Source of the DNA: Mesorhizobium waimense
GTDB lineage: Bacteria; Pseudomonadota; Alphaproteobacteria; Rhizobiales; Rhizobiaceae
DNA length: 64,000 nt
Assembly (NCBI RefSeq): GCF_003601975.1
Contig: NZ_QZWZ01000003.1
Span: forward strand, 124,001-188,000
Reading direction: 5' to 3'
The stretch's first letter is position 1. Each line of letters opens with the position of its first letter. Positions 52,939-62,607 of this stretch are shown here, in pieces. The translations under genes were made by a program, and so were the position numbers. The notes beneath the pieces are model-generated. The model ran no database searches, was not told where the DNA came from, and saw only the letters and a program-made list of their open reading frames with translations.

Positions 52939-54166
52939 TCCATGCCAGCGTCATGAAATAGCAGGCGCCCAGGAAAAGAACCAAAGCGGCGAGCCAAGTC
53001 AGTTTCGACGCAGACAACAGGACGGCCATCAACATTATCAGAGGCGCAAGCCCAATGACGTATCTTACCATGGAGGCCAGATTCGTTATCAGTGGCAGGA
53101 CAATGCAGATCGCGCAGAAGACCCCAGCGCCATATTGCTTGCGAGCCACTAGCACGACTGATAGCGCCAGCCCGGTGATCGCCGCGAGCGCGCTCCATTG
53201 CGGCGCCGTGGGCAGCCATCCGGTCGTCGGAACCGCTGACAGCCCGTCCCATAGAAACAGGAGCGGATTCCCAGCCACCCGTCCAAACGCGCGCTGGACG
53301 TGTAGAAACGCAAAGCCGTCGCCGACAGTGACATACAAAAACAGGATGTAAGCGAACAAGCCGGCAGGCGAGATAAGGACAGCAACGAGCAGATCCGGTC
53401 GACCGAGCACCCAACGTGGAAAGGAGAGTGTCGACCCGCCCCGTTCGCGATGCTGCTGGAACATTTGAATGACGGTCGCAAAGACAACTAGGACCCCGAC
53501 AAGCCTCGTTGCCGACAGGAGCGCGGACGAGACGCCCGCGACGAGATAGCTGGAGCGTTTGAGTGCCAGAAAAACGCACGAGGTCAGGAGCACGAAAAGA
53601 GGTTCTGAAAGGAAAGTGGTGAAGTGGAAGGAGAACGGGCCGCTAAGCAGAAATGCGCAATACAGCACATAGGCCCGCATGTTCTTCTCCAGCAGCGGCC
53701 ATGCCACCAGACATGCAGCGTAGCTGCATGCAATCGAGGTAATCGTCGCGACCAGTATCGTGGGGAAAGGGAAAGCCCCCCGGATCACCGCTACCAGCAT
53801 CGGATAGAATGGAAAGAAGCCCCATCGTCCGACATTGCTTTGGTTCGGAATGGGAAAGCGCTCGTAGCCACGCTCGGAAATATCCACATACCAGTGGCAA
53901 TCCCACCGGCAGAGCGCACGAGCATAAGACTCGAAACCTGGTTCCACCGACATCGAAGCAACAGCGGCATAACGAATGGCAAGTCCAGTGATACCGAACA
54001 TTAGCGGCACGGCCACCACTGCTGCCGCTATCAGGTGGTGCTCGTTGATCCCCTGCCAGTAGTCACGGAAAATCTCGAAATGCTTTGGGTCCTTTACCCA
54101 CGGCGCATGGCCGGTGCTCTTGACAGTCGTGACTGGATTGTTGGTCCTACCTTTGCTCATCGCCAA
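52913..54166 (-). CDS. PIG-V-like membrane glycosyltransferase
   Basis: The 417-residue protein has about nine to ten transmembrane segments. Its first periplasmic loop has CRWDCHWYVDISERGYERFP, then GRWGFFPFYPMLV, the WD..WY and FFP.YP patterns of PIG-V/GT-C-type mannosyltransferases that use polyprenyl-phosphate sugars. It probably uses the lipid-linked sugar made by the GT2/GtrA pair encoded convergently. It overlaps the next upstream gene end by 20 bases. Confidence 0.78.
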   Translation of the reverse strand: MAMSKGRTNNPVTTVKSTGHAPWVKDPKHFEIFRDYWQGINEHHLIAAAVVAVPLMFGITGLAIRYAAVASMSVEPGFESYARALCRWDCHWYVDISERGYERFPIPNQSNVGRWGFFPFYPMLVAVIRGAFPFPTILVATITSIACSYAACLVAWPLLEKNMRAYVLYCAFLLSGPFSFHFTTFLSEPLFVLLTSCVFLALKRSSYLVAGVSSALLSATRLVGVLVVFATVIQMFQQHRERGGSTLSFPRWVLGRPDLLVAVLISPAGLFAYILFLYVTVGDGFAFLHVQRAFGRVAGNPLLFLWDGLSAVPTTGWLPTAPQWSALAAITGLALSVVLVARKQYGAGVFCAICIVLPLITNLASMVRYVIGLAPLIMLMAVLLSASKLTWLAALVLFLGACYFMTLAWIGGYLALV

Positions 54167-54449
54167 GCACCGGCCGGACGCACTTCCATTTCGTCAGGGA
54201 ATCCTGATCGACCGTGAGCAAACCGCCGACCTTCCCGATCACCTTGCCATCTTCGTCATCGACCCGCGTGACGTGTCTGGTGAGATCCAAATCGTGCGAC
54301 GGCTTTGCCTTCTTCGGCGCGTCGATCAAGAAGGGGAAGTGGTCGGTCGGAACGGTCACGCTGGCCCCGCCGTTGTCGAGCAGTTCCAGATTGGTGACGC
54401 CTATCGTCACCTCGTGGCCAATGTCGATGCCCCTATGTTCCCGCACCAT
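54147..54449 (-). CDS. Small conserved protein, paralogue A of an undescribed ~100-residue family
   Basis: The product of about 100 residues has the pattern IGHEVTIGV..GGASVTVPTDHFPFLID..VTRVDDEDGKVIGKVGGLLTVD. The same layout occurs at 61181-61462 and 62868-63170. Alternating strands and the GD(R/K) turn suggest a small beta-barrel, perhaps OB-like, but no function is known to me. Two starts are possible: ATG 54449 or GTG 54467. Confidence 0.65.
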   Translation of the reverse strand: MVREHRGIDIGHEVTIGVTNLELLDNGGASVTVPTDHFPFLIDAPKKAKPSHDLDLTRHVTRVDDEDGKVIGKVGGLLTVDQDSLTKWKCVRPVLGDEQR

Positions 54450-54742
54450 ACAGAGATTCTGGAGCACGGTCGGCGGTCGTCAAGAGGTTGCTAATATTCG
54501 GAATTGCAACAAACTCTTTCAGCCCGGTTTCACATACCAGTTCACTCCGGGCATTGGGACCTTCGCGTGTCCCAGTTCTCCTTGACTGCACCTTCCTCGA
54601 AACGCCGCGCAGCCCGAGGGGGTCCGGTTCGGAAGCGCCGGATGAACGGTCGGATAATCATGATCGAGACAGGAACAATGTTTGACGCAAAGCCGTTCCA
54701 GCATTGGCCAACTGCGGCCTCTGACTTCAACTCGGCGAAGGC

Positions 54743-55406
54743 ATGCGATCTGCTCTGAAAAACAATGGCCTCGTGCTCATGATGCTGGCTATTTTCCTGG
54801 CTTGCCTCGTTGGCCAGGCGCTGACTGGCTGGGCTGCGGACAATCAGGAACGCGCCCTCCATGGCGAACCGCAGCGCAGTATTTCAATGTTTCTTGGTTC
54901 AGGCTCCTTCCTTTCGGCGCTCTTTGAAAATTGGGAAAGTGAATTTCTGGAAAAATGGGCCTTCGTCATGCTGACCGCGTTTTTGATCCAGCGCGGATCT
55001 GCCGAATCGAAGGATCCGGACAAACCCTCCCCTCAAGATCGCGATCCGGCTCTGGACAAGGACCGTACCGATGCGCCTTGGCCGGTATACGTACCGGCGG
55101 CTGGGCCAGGGCAGTGTATTTGCATTCGCTGGGCCTGGCGCTATGGCGCTTTTCATCGTCACCTTCGTCCTCCATGTCTGGAACAGCACGCGCCGCGCCG
55201 CCGAAGAAGCGCTTCAGCATGGCGCACAACCGATGACCATGTGGCAGCACGCTTTCTCCGGTGCGTTCTGGTTTGAGAGTTTTCAGAACTGGCAAAGCGA
55301 GTTTTTGTCGACCGCCATCCTCATCCTGATGGCAATCTTTCTTCGTGAGCGCGGCTCGCCGGAGAGCAAGGCTGTATCCGACCCACATAGCAATACAGGC
55401 CATTGA
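54743..55406 (+). pseudogene. DUF6766-family membrane protein broken by two frameshifts
   Basis: Three consecutive frames together give one DUF6766-like protein of about 220 residues. Frame from 54743: NNGLVLMMLAIFLACLVGQA to DAPWP near 55087. A second frame gives TGGWARAVYLHSLGLAL up to about 55145. A third frame gives ALFIVTFVLHVWNSTRRAAE through FWFESFQNWQSEFLS and RERGSPESK to the stop at 55406. Each junction needs a loss of one base or gain of two. The two halves of the family each carry an ENWESEFL/QNWQSEFL block, as here. Recent decay or sequencing errors are both possible. Confidence 0.78.
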
Positions 55407-55453
55407 TCGCGTTAAACTGCCACCGGGGCATTCCGTGGGTACAGGAGGTTTCT

Positions 55454-55744
55454 CTGCCCAAGTTCCGCTTTGAGACCATCGAAGTCGGCAAAGCCACGAT
55501 TTTCGAGGAAGAGCTAGCCAGCGCAGACCTTGCCAGCCCGAGAGCAATCGAAATCGCCCGCGCAGCTATCGTGGGCCCTCCGACCGGCGCCGATCAATCA
55601 GGCTCGACAATCAGGGTTTATGATGAAGCAGGCTATTTGGTTGCTATCGTTAATTTCTCCGACGTAATGCGCGACAGTTCCGAGTTGCAACGGCCGAGCG
55701 GCGATCCACCTGCCGAGGAGCCGGGTGTCATGCGGTCTGGCTGA
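55454..55744 (+). CDS. DUF6894-like small protein with probable CTG start
   Basis: The frame matches the DUF6894 type (LPKFRFETIEVGKATIFEEE, then ASPRAIEIARAAIVG). A perfect AGGAGG at 55443-55448 is followed five bases later by CTG at 55454. No ATG or GTG lies at a usable distance. A TTG at 55403 would place the ribosome site inside the gene. The product is 96 residues. Two other DUF6894 genes lie in this region. Confidence 0.65.
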   Translation: MPKFRFETIEVGKATIFEEELASADLASPRAIEIARAAIVGPPTGADQSGSTIRVYDEAGYLVAIVNFSDVMRDSSELQRPSGDPPAEEPGVMRSG

Positions 55745-56042
55745 TCAAGCTTCAACAAAGCTGGAAATGTCAGCGCGGCATCTGGAGATCGCGGCTTCGC
55801 CTTCTGCGCTCGATGCTTCGCGCATTTCGACGAGCAGCTCGGAGTTCAACAAGCGTCGGTTGCCACCAGCCCCTGCAGTGTTCGCTGGGTCGGGCGACCG
55901 TCGAGCGGGCCACGTTCTGACGAGTTCGGGCGGCGTCGCCGAGCGCCATCTGCCCCAACCGTAGTCAAGGTTTGCGCGCAGTGCATAGGGATAGAAGGTG
56001 GTCAATTCTAACGGCTCAACGAAGCTCCCTGGCCGCAGGCAG
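55745..56042. other. Intergenic region, no gene seen
   Basis: These 298 bases lie between convergent genes. A minus-strand frame runs through most of it but lacks a ribosome site and a recognisable pattern. Confidence 0.4.
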
Positions 56043-58085
56043 TTAGGAGGAAAAGGCTTTCGGCACCTGAGCCTCATTCGATCCAGACAAATTCACCTGG
56101 AAATTGCAGACCAGCCCTGATTTTTCGAATGTCAGCACAATTCGACCAGCGGAATCGGAGGCGAATACACGCTCCAGCAGCTGGGTGCCAAATCCCTTGC
56201 GCTCGACAGGCCCGACGGTCGGGCCGTTCTTTTCACGCCAGTCGAGTTCAAGTCGGCGATGACGTTTTTGACTGACGAGCTTCCAGGATATCGAAACACT
56301 GCCCTTCGCATTCGACAGCGCTCCATATTTAATCGCATTTGTCGTGAGTTCATGAATTGCCAACGCCAATGAAAGCGCGACGTTGGGCGGGAGCCAGACC
56401 TTCTCTCCGCTGATTTGAAAGCGCTCCATCGGCGCGTGCGGGTTGATTGACGCCGTGATCAGATCATTGAGATCGGCGCCGCTCCAGTTCTTCTGCGTGA
56501 GGAGGTTGTGCGCCTTTGCCAGGGAGACAAGCCGGCTGGACAGGGTTCGCCCTGCCTCGGGCAAGCTGGTGGCGTTGCGGATCGTCTGGCTTGCGATGGA
56601 TTGGACCACTGCAAGCGTGTTCTTGACGCGGTGGTTCAGTTCGTTGGCCAGCAATTTGCGGTGCTCTTCGCCGCGCTTGCGATCGGTTATGTCAAGGCTG
56701 ATCTGGACAGCGCCTATGATGCTACCGCCCGGATCGCGGATTGGCCGCGCGCTCGAAAGCAGGAAGCGCTCTATCCCCGACGGAAGGATATAGGCGAATT
56801 CTTCGTTGTCGGTCAGCTCTCCGCGCATTGCCCGGCTCAATGGTCGGTCCTCACGGCTCACGGTGTGACCGTCCTTGACTGCTACGGTGTTGATCACGAG
56901 GTCGGGCGCGCCAAACGACTTACGGCCGTCCGTCGGCAAACCCATGAGTTCCGCTGCGAAGCGATTGCGGATAACTTGGAGAGCCTTCGGGTCGTAGGTA
57001 AACCAGACCGCAGCCGGCACCGTCTCCAACACCGTTTCCAACTCATACCGGCGCTCAGCGATGGCATGCTCTGCGTCAACCAACGCCTGCGCGACAGCAG
57101 CGAACTCGGCAACCGAGGTTGACATGGGTTCAACTGTGCGGCCATGCCCCAGCGCCTCAGCGCGAGCGGCAAGCTCGGCGGTCGCTACAGTGAAGCGCTT
57201 TCCAACGACGTACCCGAGGGCCATTGACACAAGAAGCGCGAGCAGGCCGATCCCGCAAATCGCCGCGAGCGAACGCCAAAGCGGCGCTTGCACCACCGAA
57301 AGCGGCACGTTGGCGGTATAGAACCAATCGGAATACGAGGATCTGTAGTAGCCTGCCAGCAGCGTCGTGCCCTCGAAGTTGCGGGATGTGAAACTGCCGG
57401 AGCGGCCGACGATTTTTTCCAGATATTCGGGCAATCCGGGCTTACCGGTCATCTCCTCATGCGACTTGGAACGCGCCACGTAAGTTCCATCGCGATCTCC
57501 AATACCTACGGTCCAGCCCTCAGGCACTGCTGGCATCATCACATCACGAATGCGGGCGGTTGGGACAGAGATCGAAAGAAGCAGGTCTTCGCCCGTCAGA
57601 ACCGGCACCGCTATGGCAACGGAGATGCGATGGTCTTGAGGGTCCTTGCTGGCAAAGACATTGCTGACGAAAATTCCAGAAGCCTTGAGCTTCTCGCGAT
57701 CCCTCGCCGACATCGGCTCGACTGGCGGCAGCTGCGCGCCGTAACCGATCTCTGTATTCAACAGTTGATTGCGACCAAGATCGCGCAGGACAATGATCCG
57801 ATCCGTGCCCTGGACAACGCGGAGCGCCTCGCCACGAAAGCCTGCCAGGTCGCCATTCGCGAGAGCGGCCGATTTCGACAGGCCGTCGAGAATCGTTTGC
57901 AGATTGGCGATTTCGCCTTCGACAACAAGTGAGACCTGGCGGGCCGTTTGCAAAGCATCCTGCTCGAATCGGGATCGCTCATGCAGAGCATATTGGCCAA
58001 GCAGATAGGCTGCGAAGAGCCAGACGGGTATCACCGCGGCTGCGATCAGACCGAGCAGGTGCGATCGAGCTGGTCGACGAGGCAA
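56043..58085 (-). CDS. HWE-family sensor histidine kinase with periplasmic sensor and PAS domain
   Basis: The 680-residue kinase has two transmembrane helices (about residues 9-30 and 272-295) flanking a Cache-like periplasmic sensor with WTVGIGDRDGTYVARSKSHE. A PAS/PAC region follows (about 345-470, ending GAVQISLDITDRKRGEEHRK). The kinase core is of the HWE type: phosphoacceptor ANELNHRVKNTLAVVQSIA, N-box AIHELTTNAIKYGAL and LELDWREKNGP in place of a usual G1 box. No response regulator gene adjoins it, so it is an orphan kinase. Confidence 0.93.
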   Translation of the reverse strand: MPRRPARSHLLGLIAAAVIPVWLFAAYLLGQYALHERSRFEQDALQTARQVSLVVEGEIANLQTILDGLSKSAALANGDLAGFRGEALRVVQGTDRIIVLRDLGRNQLLNTEIGYGAQLPPVEPMSARDREKLKASGIFVSNVFASKDPQDHRISVAIAVPVLTGEDLLLSISVPTARIRDVMMPAVPEGWTVGIGDRDGTYVARSKSHEEMTGKPGLPEYLEKIVGRSGSFTSRNFEGTTLLAGYYRSSYSDWFYTANVPLSVVQAPLWRSLAAICGIGLLALLVSMALGYVVGKRFTVATAELAARAEALGHGRTVEPMSTSVAEFAAVAQALVDAEHAIAERRYELETVLETVPAAVWFTYDPKALQVIRNRFAAELMGLPTDGRKSFGAPDLVINTVAVKDGHTVSREDRPLSRAMRGELTDNEEFAYILPSGIERFLLSSARPIRDPGGSIIGAVQISLDITDRKRGEEHRKLLANELNHRVKNTLAVVQSIASQTIRNATSLPEAGRTLSSRLVSLAKAHNLLTQKNWSGADLNDLITASINPHAPMERFQISGEKVWLPPNVALSLALAIHELTTNAIKYGALSNAKGSVSISWKLVSQKRHRRLELDWREKNGPTVGPVERKGFGTQLLERVFASDSAGRIVLTFEKSGLVCNFQVNLSGSNEAQVPKAFSS

Positions 58086-58314
58086 ATCCGTTTCCCCTGC
58101 CGCCTCAGAAACTCGCCAACCATAATCGCAAGCCGGGGAACGGCAAGCGTTAGTTCATGCATTCAACCAGACTTGGTTGGATCGGGCGGAGAAGGTGAGG
58201 CCCACCTCCGGCAGCTAAATTGGTCCCGGCAGTGTTGCGCGCGGCCCCCGGGGAACCAGATAAGGCCTTGCTGCGTCATAGAGGAAGGCTTCTGGTTCCT
58301 GAGGAGTAGCTTGG

Positions 58315-59319
58315 ATGATCAGACTTCTTCTCGTCGTGGCCGCGATGCTTTCCCTCGCAAGCGGCGGAACAGAGGCCGCCAAGCTGGACCCTGCCGTTGT
58401 CAATCAGGCCCAGTTCACCGCCGCCGAACCGAAGGGCGTCGACCCCACCATATTGAAGGCGCAGATTCTTTTGGATCGCGCGCGCTTCTCTCCAGGTCTG
58501 ATCGATGGCCGCCTGTCGGAAAATTTCACCAAGGCGGTTGGAGGCTTCCAGGCGGCGAACGGCCTGCAGTCCGACGGCAAGCTTACTCGGGAGACCTGGG
58601 ACCGACTGATGGCGACCTCCGCCAGCCCTGCCCTGGTAACTCATGAGCTGACACGCAAGGATGTGAGTGGCCCGTTCACCAAGCGTATCCCGCCGCGGAT
58701 GGAGAGGATGGCCCGTCTGTCGAGGCTGGGCTATCGCAACGCGGTCGAGAAGCTCGCTGAGCGCTTCCATGTCAGCGAGCAATTGCTGAGAAGGCTCAAT
58801 CCTGGCGCCAACTTCCGCAAGGTCGGCACGGCCTTGGTCGTACCCGACGTTGGGCGGAGTGATCTTCCCAAGGCGGTTGCCAGCCTCGAGATCGACAAGA
58901 GTGCCCGCCAGGTGCGGGCCCGCGCTCCTTCCGGCAAAGTGGTCGCAGTCTACCCCGCCTCAATCGGCAGCGGGGAAAAGCCGGCGCCGAGCGGTATGGC
59001 TGAGGTCAAACGCGTGGTGCACAACCCAACCTATCACTACGATCCGAAGTTCGCTTTCAAGGGAGTGAAAGCCAAACGGCCGTTCACTATCGCCGCCGGG
59101 CCAAACAATCCCGTTGGATCAACCTGGATTGACCTCTCGATCGAAAGCTACGGCATCCACGGCACGCCCGAACCCGGAAAGATCGGCAGGACCTTTTCGC
59201 ATGGCTGCATTCGTCTTACCAACTGGGACGCCGAAGACTTGGCATCAATGGTAGACAAGGGCACGAAAGTTAGCTTCGAAGGCGAGATTGCGAACACTGG
59301 CGGTCTTCAGTCCCAGTAA
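58315..59319 (+). CDS. L,D-transpeptidase with peptidoglycan-binding domain
   Basis: The 334-residue protein has a signal peptide (MIRLLLVVAAMLSLASG), a peptidoglycan-binding helical domain (about residues 48-95, AQILLDRARFSPGLIDGRLS) and a LysM-like stretch (about 135-180). The YkuD catalytic domain carries YGIHGTPEPGKIG and SHGCIRLTNWDAEDL; Cys298 is the nucleophile. GAGGAG lies eight bases before the ATG. It makes or trims cross-links in the periplasmic wall. Confidence 0.94.
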   Translation: MIRLLLVVAAMLSLASGGTEAAKLDPAVVNQAQFTAAEPKGVDPTILKAQILLDRARFSPGLIDGRLSENFTKAVGGFQAANGLQSDGKLTRETWDRLMATSASPALVTHELTRKDVSGPFTKRIPPRMERMARLSRLGYRNAVEKLAERFHVSEQLLRRLNPGANFRKVGTALVVPDVGRSDLPKAVASLEIDKSARQVRARAPSGKVVAVYPASIGSGEKPAPSGMAEVKRVVHNPTYHYDPKFAFKGVKAKRPFTIAAGPNNPVGSTWIDLSIESYGIHGTPEPGKIGRTFSHGCIRLTNWDAEDLASMVDKGTKVSFEGEIANTGGLQSQ

Positions 59320-59999
59320 CGCTTCGAATCATTGCTCTATGAACATTCCGCAGAGGTTGAAGAAATCCGTTCAAAAAAAGTCGCCGGAAAAAGCATGGCG
59401 TGGCAAAGCAACTCTCACGAATCCGCGCGGCGTTGAAAGATAACGCTGCGGTGACTGAGCAGAAACTGCGGGAGGCGTTCCGACTTATCCCGATAGCAAA
59501 ACGGCTTCGTGGCAAGAGCCAGGCCGCCGCATCACTGCTGTCGACTTTGCTGGACCGAGGCAGAGAACGAGTCCCCAGAGAATGAGCAGTCCGCTTTTCC
59601 GGGTGCTCGTTGACACAGACTCGGAGAATCTGGTTGCCTAGCGGGTTCTGCGGAACCCTCCGTCAAAACCGCTCGGGCCACTCCCCGCCTGCCCGTTCGA
59701 AGGCGGACAGAGGTGCAGATTTGTTAGGCGGCCTAGCGGCCCCGGCGGTCTTTTCGGGACAACCGGTCGAGCAGGGCTCGAAGCCGATCGGATAAAAGGG
59801 GTTCAACTCGAAAGAAAGGCCAGGCGCGCAAATGGCGCCTTACCGCCTCATTCGAAAACTGGCGTCGCAGGAACTCGGCAATGGCCTCGGAGCGGCGTTT
59901 ATCGTGAGCCATCGTGTCTATCCACTAACAATCCCGAAACAGTCTCAATCTGGAATTGTTCCTGCGGACAAGCCTTGCAGACGCCAGCACGGCGAAGGT
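59320..59999. other. Mostly non-coding region with a short hairpin
   Basis: These 680 bases carry only one weak small frame (59400-59585). GGGTTC-TGCG-GAACCC at 59643-59658 forms a six-pair hairpin with a four-base loop, but no T tract follows it, so it is not a convincing terminator. Confidence 0.4.
59400..59585 (+). CDS. Possible small basic protein
   Basis: A GTG-started frame of 61 residues (AKQLSRIRAALKDNAAVTEQ, then KLREAFRLIPIAKRLRG) is basic and helix-forming. It has only a poor purine-rich stretch upstream as ribosome site and no known relatives that I can name. It may be spurious. Confidence 0.25.
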   Translation: MAKQLSRIRAALKDNAAVTEQKLREAFRLIPIAKRLRGKSQAAASLLSTLLDRGRERVPRE

Positions 60000-60233
60000 T
60001 CAACTCCAGGCAGAGGCAAGAGTGAGCGACGCCTCGAATATCTGTTGCCGGTTTTCATCCCGAACTTTGACGCTGATCACCATCAGATCGCCAGTCGGCA
60101 TCTCGTCGTGGGCAACATCATGCAGTATCCGCAGCGCTTCGATCCTCGCGCGATCGCGCGTCGGGAAAAGCTGCCCCTCACGATCCATCTCGGGCCCCTC
60201 CGAGTTATACAAGTCGAAATAGAAGCGTTCCAT
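60000..60233 (-). CDS. DUF6894-family protein
   Basis: With the ATG at 60233 the product is 77 residues, starting MERFYFDLYNSEGPEMDREG. It has the usual DUF6894 order: aromatic-rich first strand, acidic turn, helix ARIEALRILHDVAHDEM and final strands VISVKVRDENRQQIFEASLT. Function is unknown. An upstream extension to 60284 adds an unlike leader and is not favoured. Confidence 0.75.
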   Translation of the reverse strand: MERFYFDLYNSEGPEMDREGQLFPTRDRARIEALRILHDVAHDEMPTGDLMVISVKVRDENRQQIFEASLTLASAWS

Positions 60234-60421
60234 TGGTACAGCATCCGAGACCGCATTAGATTCAGAATTCCCGTCCGGGATCATTGTTCCAAAGAGTTAG
60301 CCTCAAAGGTAGCGATCGACGCCCCTTGCCGAACGTGTCGGGGAATGCAGTCCGTAGCTGCCTGCAACCACCCCCGATCTCCGGCGTTTGACCTAGGCCG
60401 TCGAACACAGCAGGGAATTTG

Positions 60422-61141
60422 ATGCTAGAGTCCCTTTATCTGAACCTTGGCCAGCACGACGCCCTCTCGGAACATGAAAAGGCGCTGCTCGCTGGTGCCA
60501 TGTCGGTCGAAAAGGACTTTGCCACGGGGCAGGATATTGTTTCGGAGGGCTCAAGGCCGACCTACAGCACCCTGATCCTTGACGGTCTGGCTGCGCGATA
60601 CAAAGTGCTGGAGGATGGCGGGCGGCAATTCACGTCCTTGCAGGTGCCTGGGGATTTTGTGGATCTGCACGCCTTTCTGCTGAAGACCATGGACCACGGC
60701 ATCATCGCCCTGTCACCCTGCCGGGTGATCGTTGCCGAGCATAGTCGGCTACGTGCCATCACCGAGGAAGCGCCCCATCTGACCCGCCTTTTGTGGTTGG
60801 ATACACTCGTGGACGGCGCCATTCATCGGGAATGGATCGTGGCCATGGGTAGGCGGTCAAAAACGTCTCACTTGGCACATCTTGTGTGCGAGCTCTTTGT
60901 TCGACTTCAGGGCGTCAAACGAACGATCGGCATGAGTTTCCGGCTTCCTTTGTCTCAATTGGAATTGGCCGACGTGCTTGGACTGTCGGTCGTCCATATG
61001 AACCGAGTTATCGCCGCGCTACGCAACATCGGGGTCATTGGCTGGGCGAACCATACAGTAACGATCCTGGACTGGGAGCGGCTTGTACAAATAGCCGAAT
61101 TCGACCCCACCTATCTCAGCATGAACCGCGAGCCTAGATGA
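60422..61141 (+). CDS. Crp/Fnr-family transcriptional regulator
   Basis: The 239-residue protein has a cyclic-nucleotide-binding-like domain (about residues 15-130; TLILDGLAARYKVLEDGGRQ, LQVPGDFVDLHAFLL) and a C-terminal Crp-type winged helix (LPLSQLELADVLGLSVVHMN, then RVIAALRNIGVIGW). The N-terminal Cys cluster of FNR is absent. The family is common in rhizobia, and the target genes are not known. The ATG at 60422 is preferred to TTG 60419. Confidence 0.93.
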   Translation: MLESLYLNLGQHDALSEHEKALLAGAMSVEKDFATGQDIVSEGSRPTYSTLILDGLAARYKVLEDGGRQFTSLQVPGDFVDLHAFLLKTMDHGIIALSPCRVIVAEHSRLRAITEEAPHLTRLLWLDTLVDGAIHREWIVAMGRRSKTSHLAHLVCELFVRLQGVKRTIGMSFRLPLSQLELADVLGLSVVHMNRVIAALRNIGVIGWANHTVTILDWERLVQIAEFDPTYLSMNREPR

Positions 61142-61180
61142 TACCAAGGTTCCACCTCAGGAAGGGCACCGCTTCTTGGT

Positions 61181-61462
61181 TCAGCGCGAACCGTTGCGTG
61201 ATGGCTTCCACGCTAAGACGGACACGATGTCGACGGTGACCAGGCCGCCGACCTTTATTGTCACCCGGCCATTGTCAAGGTCGACGCCAATGACGTGGCC
61301 AGTGACGGCAACTCGGTCTCCCGGTTTGGCGTTCGCTGGAGGGTCAATAGCAAAGGGGAAATTATGAGTAGGAATTTTGACACTCGCTCGACCACTCTGA
61401 AGCAACTTCAGGATGGTGGCACTCAACGTCACCTCGTCGCCGATATCAAGGTTCAAAGCCAT
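61181..61462 (-). CDS. Small conserved protein, paralogue B of the ~100-residue family
   Basis: The 93-residue product begins MALNLDIGDEVTLSATILKL and contains ASVKIPTHNFPFAIDPPANA, then GDRVAVTGHVIGVDLDNGRV and IKVGGLVTVD, matching paralogues A (54147-54449) and C (62868-63170) block by block. It is the clearest member. It lies 14 bases downstream of the DUF982 gene on the same strand, so the two may share a transcript. Confidence 0.72.
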   Translation of the reverse strand: MALNLDIGDEVTLSATILKLLQSGRASVKIPTHNFPFAIDPPANAKPGDRVAVTGHVIGVDLDNGRVTIKVGGLVTVDIVSVLAWKPSRNGSR

Positions 61463-61476
61463 GTGATGATGACCGG

Positions 61477-61767
61477 TCAGCCTCCGTCTCGGGACCACAA
61501 TTTGTCGAGCATCGCAAGCGCAGCGCTTGTGTTCGCCGGTTTCAGCAGCCCTTGTTCCTTGGCTGCTTCCTTAAAAGCGGCGAAAGCAACCGCCGGGCGG
61601 CAAATCCCGCTCAATGCGTCGTCCACCAACCGGACGGCTGCCCCATAGGCTATCGCTTCCTTGTTTTTCCACCGTCCGCCAAGGGCTTTTTTAGCACCGG
61701 CGATCGATGAAACCACCGTCGTGCTGCCGTCCACAAATTTGATCGTAACGGGAAGAAACCTGGTCAT
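61477..61767 (-). CDS. DUF982-family protein
   Basis: The 96-residue protein has the DUF982 layout: PVTIKFVDGSTTVVSSIAGA, then LGGRWKNKEAIAYGAAVRLV, ALSG and AFAAFKEAAKEQGLL. The usual Cys in the second helix is replaced. The family is numerous in Mesorhizobium and relatives and uncharacterised. The ATG at 61767 starts the conserved part. Confidence 0.8.
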   Translation of the reverse strand: MTRFLPVTIKFVDGSTTVVSSIAGAKKALGGRWKNKEAIAYGAAVRLVDDALSGICRPAVAFAAFKEAAKEQGLLKPANTSAALAMLDKLWSRDGG

Positions 61768-62607
61768 AGATTTACCACCCAAACCAATCTCTTGTTCGCC
61801 ACAGCAATCCAACGAATGGCGCCAACAAAAATAGAGCGGCGCCCAAAACCACGATGGGGCTATTTCTCTGTAGCGGCTTCAATTTTTGCATCGAAGAGGA
61901 TTGGCCGTGGACATGTTTGTTCAATTCCCTTGTTGGATGCTTGCGTGACCGCTCCAAAGGAGATTGCAGCGGGTCGAGCTACATATTGCTGGCCGGTCGG
62001 CAGGGGCCGTGGTCTGTGTGGTGGCAATTGGCGCGGCCTTAGCGGGACGTTGGCGAGCGAGTTGCGGAGGGGCCTTTCGGACGGCGCCGGTGACGTGGCA
62101 GCACGGCGGCGCAGCAGCGCGGCCGACAACCTGCCAAGAAAGTCTCGAATTTCCATGGGCGTCTCCTGCATGAGCGCCCCCGCCGAGCGTTGGTTAACAC
62201 CTGGCGCCTATCGCCTGCATTTAACTTTGATATATCCCCGCTCGAATCTTTCCATCGCGGTTGCGGCGGCTCGGCAGCCATTGATGTCCTCAGCGCAACC
62301 CCCGGTCCGTTTGCGCCATTGGGCAGACCGGTTGTCGTATCGCTATTTTGTCCAAGCCCTCCCCGATGAGAGAATGTGACTGTTTGGTTTGGAGACCATC
62401 TGCGAAAGGAACATTAGCGGATTCGAATAGTTGGGCTCATGCTTTGGATGCCGCTGCTTGGCTCCTTAGCCGGCTGGTGCGCAAAACATCGGCCGGCCCG
62501 CGCCATCGGGCGCCCGTGGTGCGGGCTTGGCTTGTCAACCGATCCGGGTCCAAGGGTCTTTTAGTAGCCGCTAACGGAACCGAAACAGCCGTGCGATATT
62601 TAAGGGG
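61768..62607. other. Long stretch without a convincing gene
   Basis: These 840 bases carry several overlapping frames with Arg/Pro-rich shadow composition. The only plausible item is a 39-residue single-helix peptide at 61772-61891 on the minus strand. No repeat, attachment site or terminator was recognised. Confidence 0.4.
61772..61891 (-). CDS. Possible single-helix membrane peptide
   Basis: A 39-residue frame starting MQKLKPLQRN has one hydrophobic helix (SPIVVLGAALFLLAPFVGLL) flanked by basic residues and ends 4 bases before the DUF982 start on the same strand. There is no ribosome site, so this is a weak call. Confidence 0.25.
   Translation of the reverse strand: MQKLKPLQRNSPIVVLGAALFLLAPFVGLLWRTRDWFGW

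Noticed and set aside
55745..56077. Minus-strand frame of 110 residues overlapping the end of the histidine kinase gene
   Set aside because: It has no start signal and overlaps a well-supported gene on the same strand in another frame.
61860..62171. Minus-strand frame of 103 residues
   Set aside because: Arg/Pro-rich shadow-like composition and no ribosome site; no family pattern.
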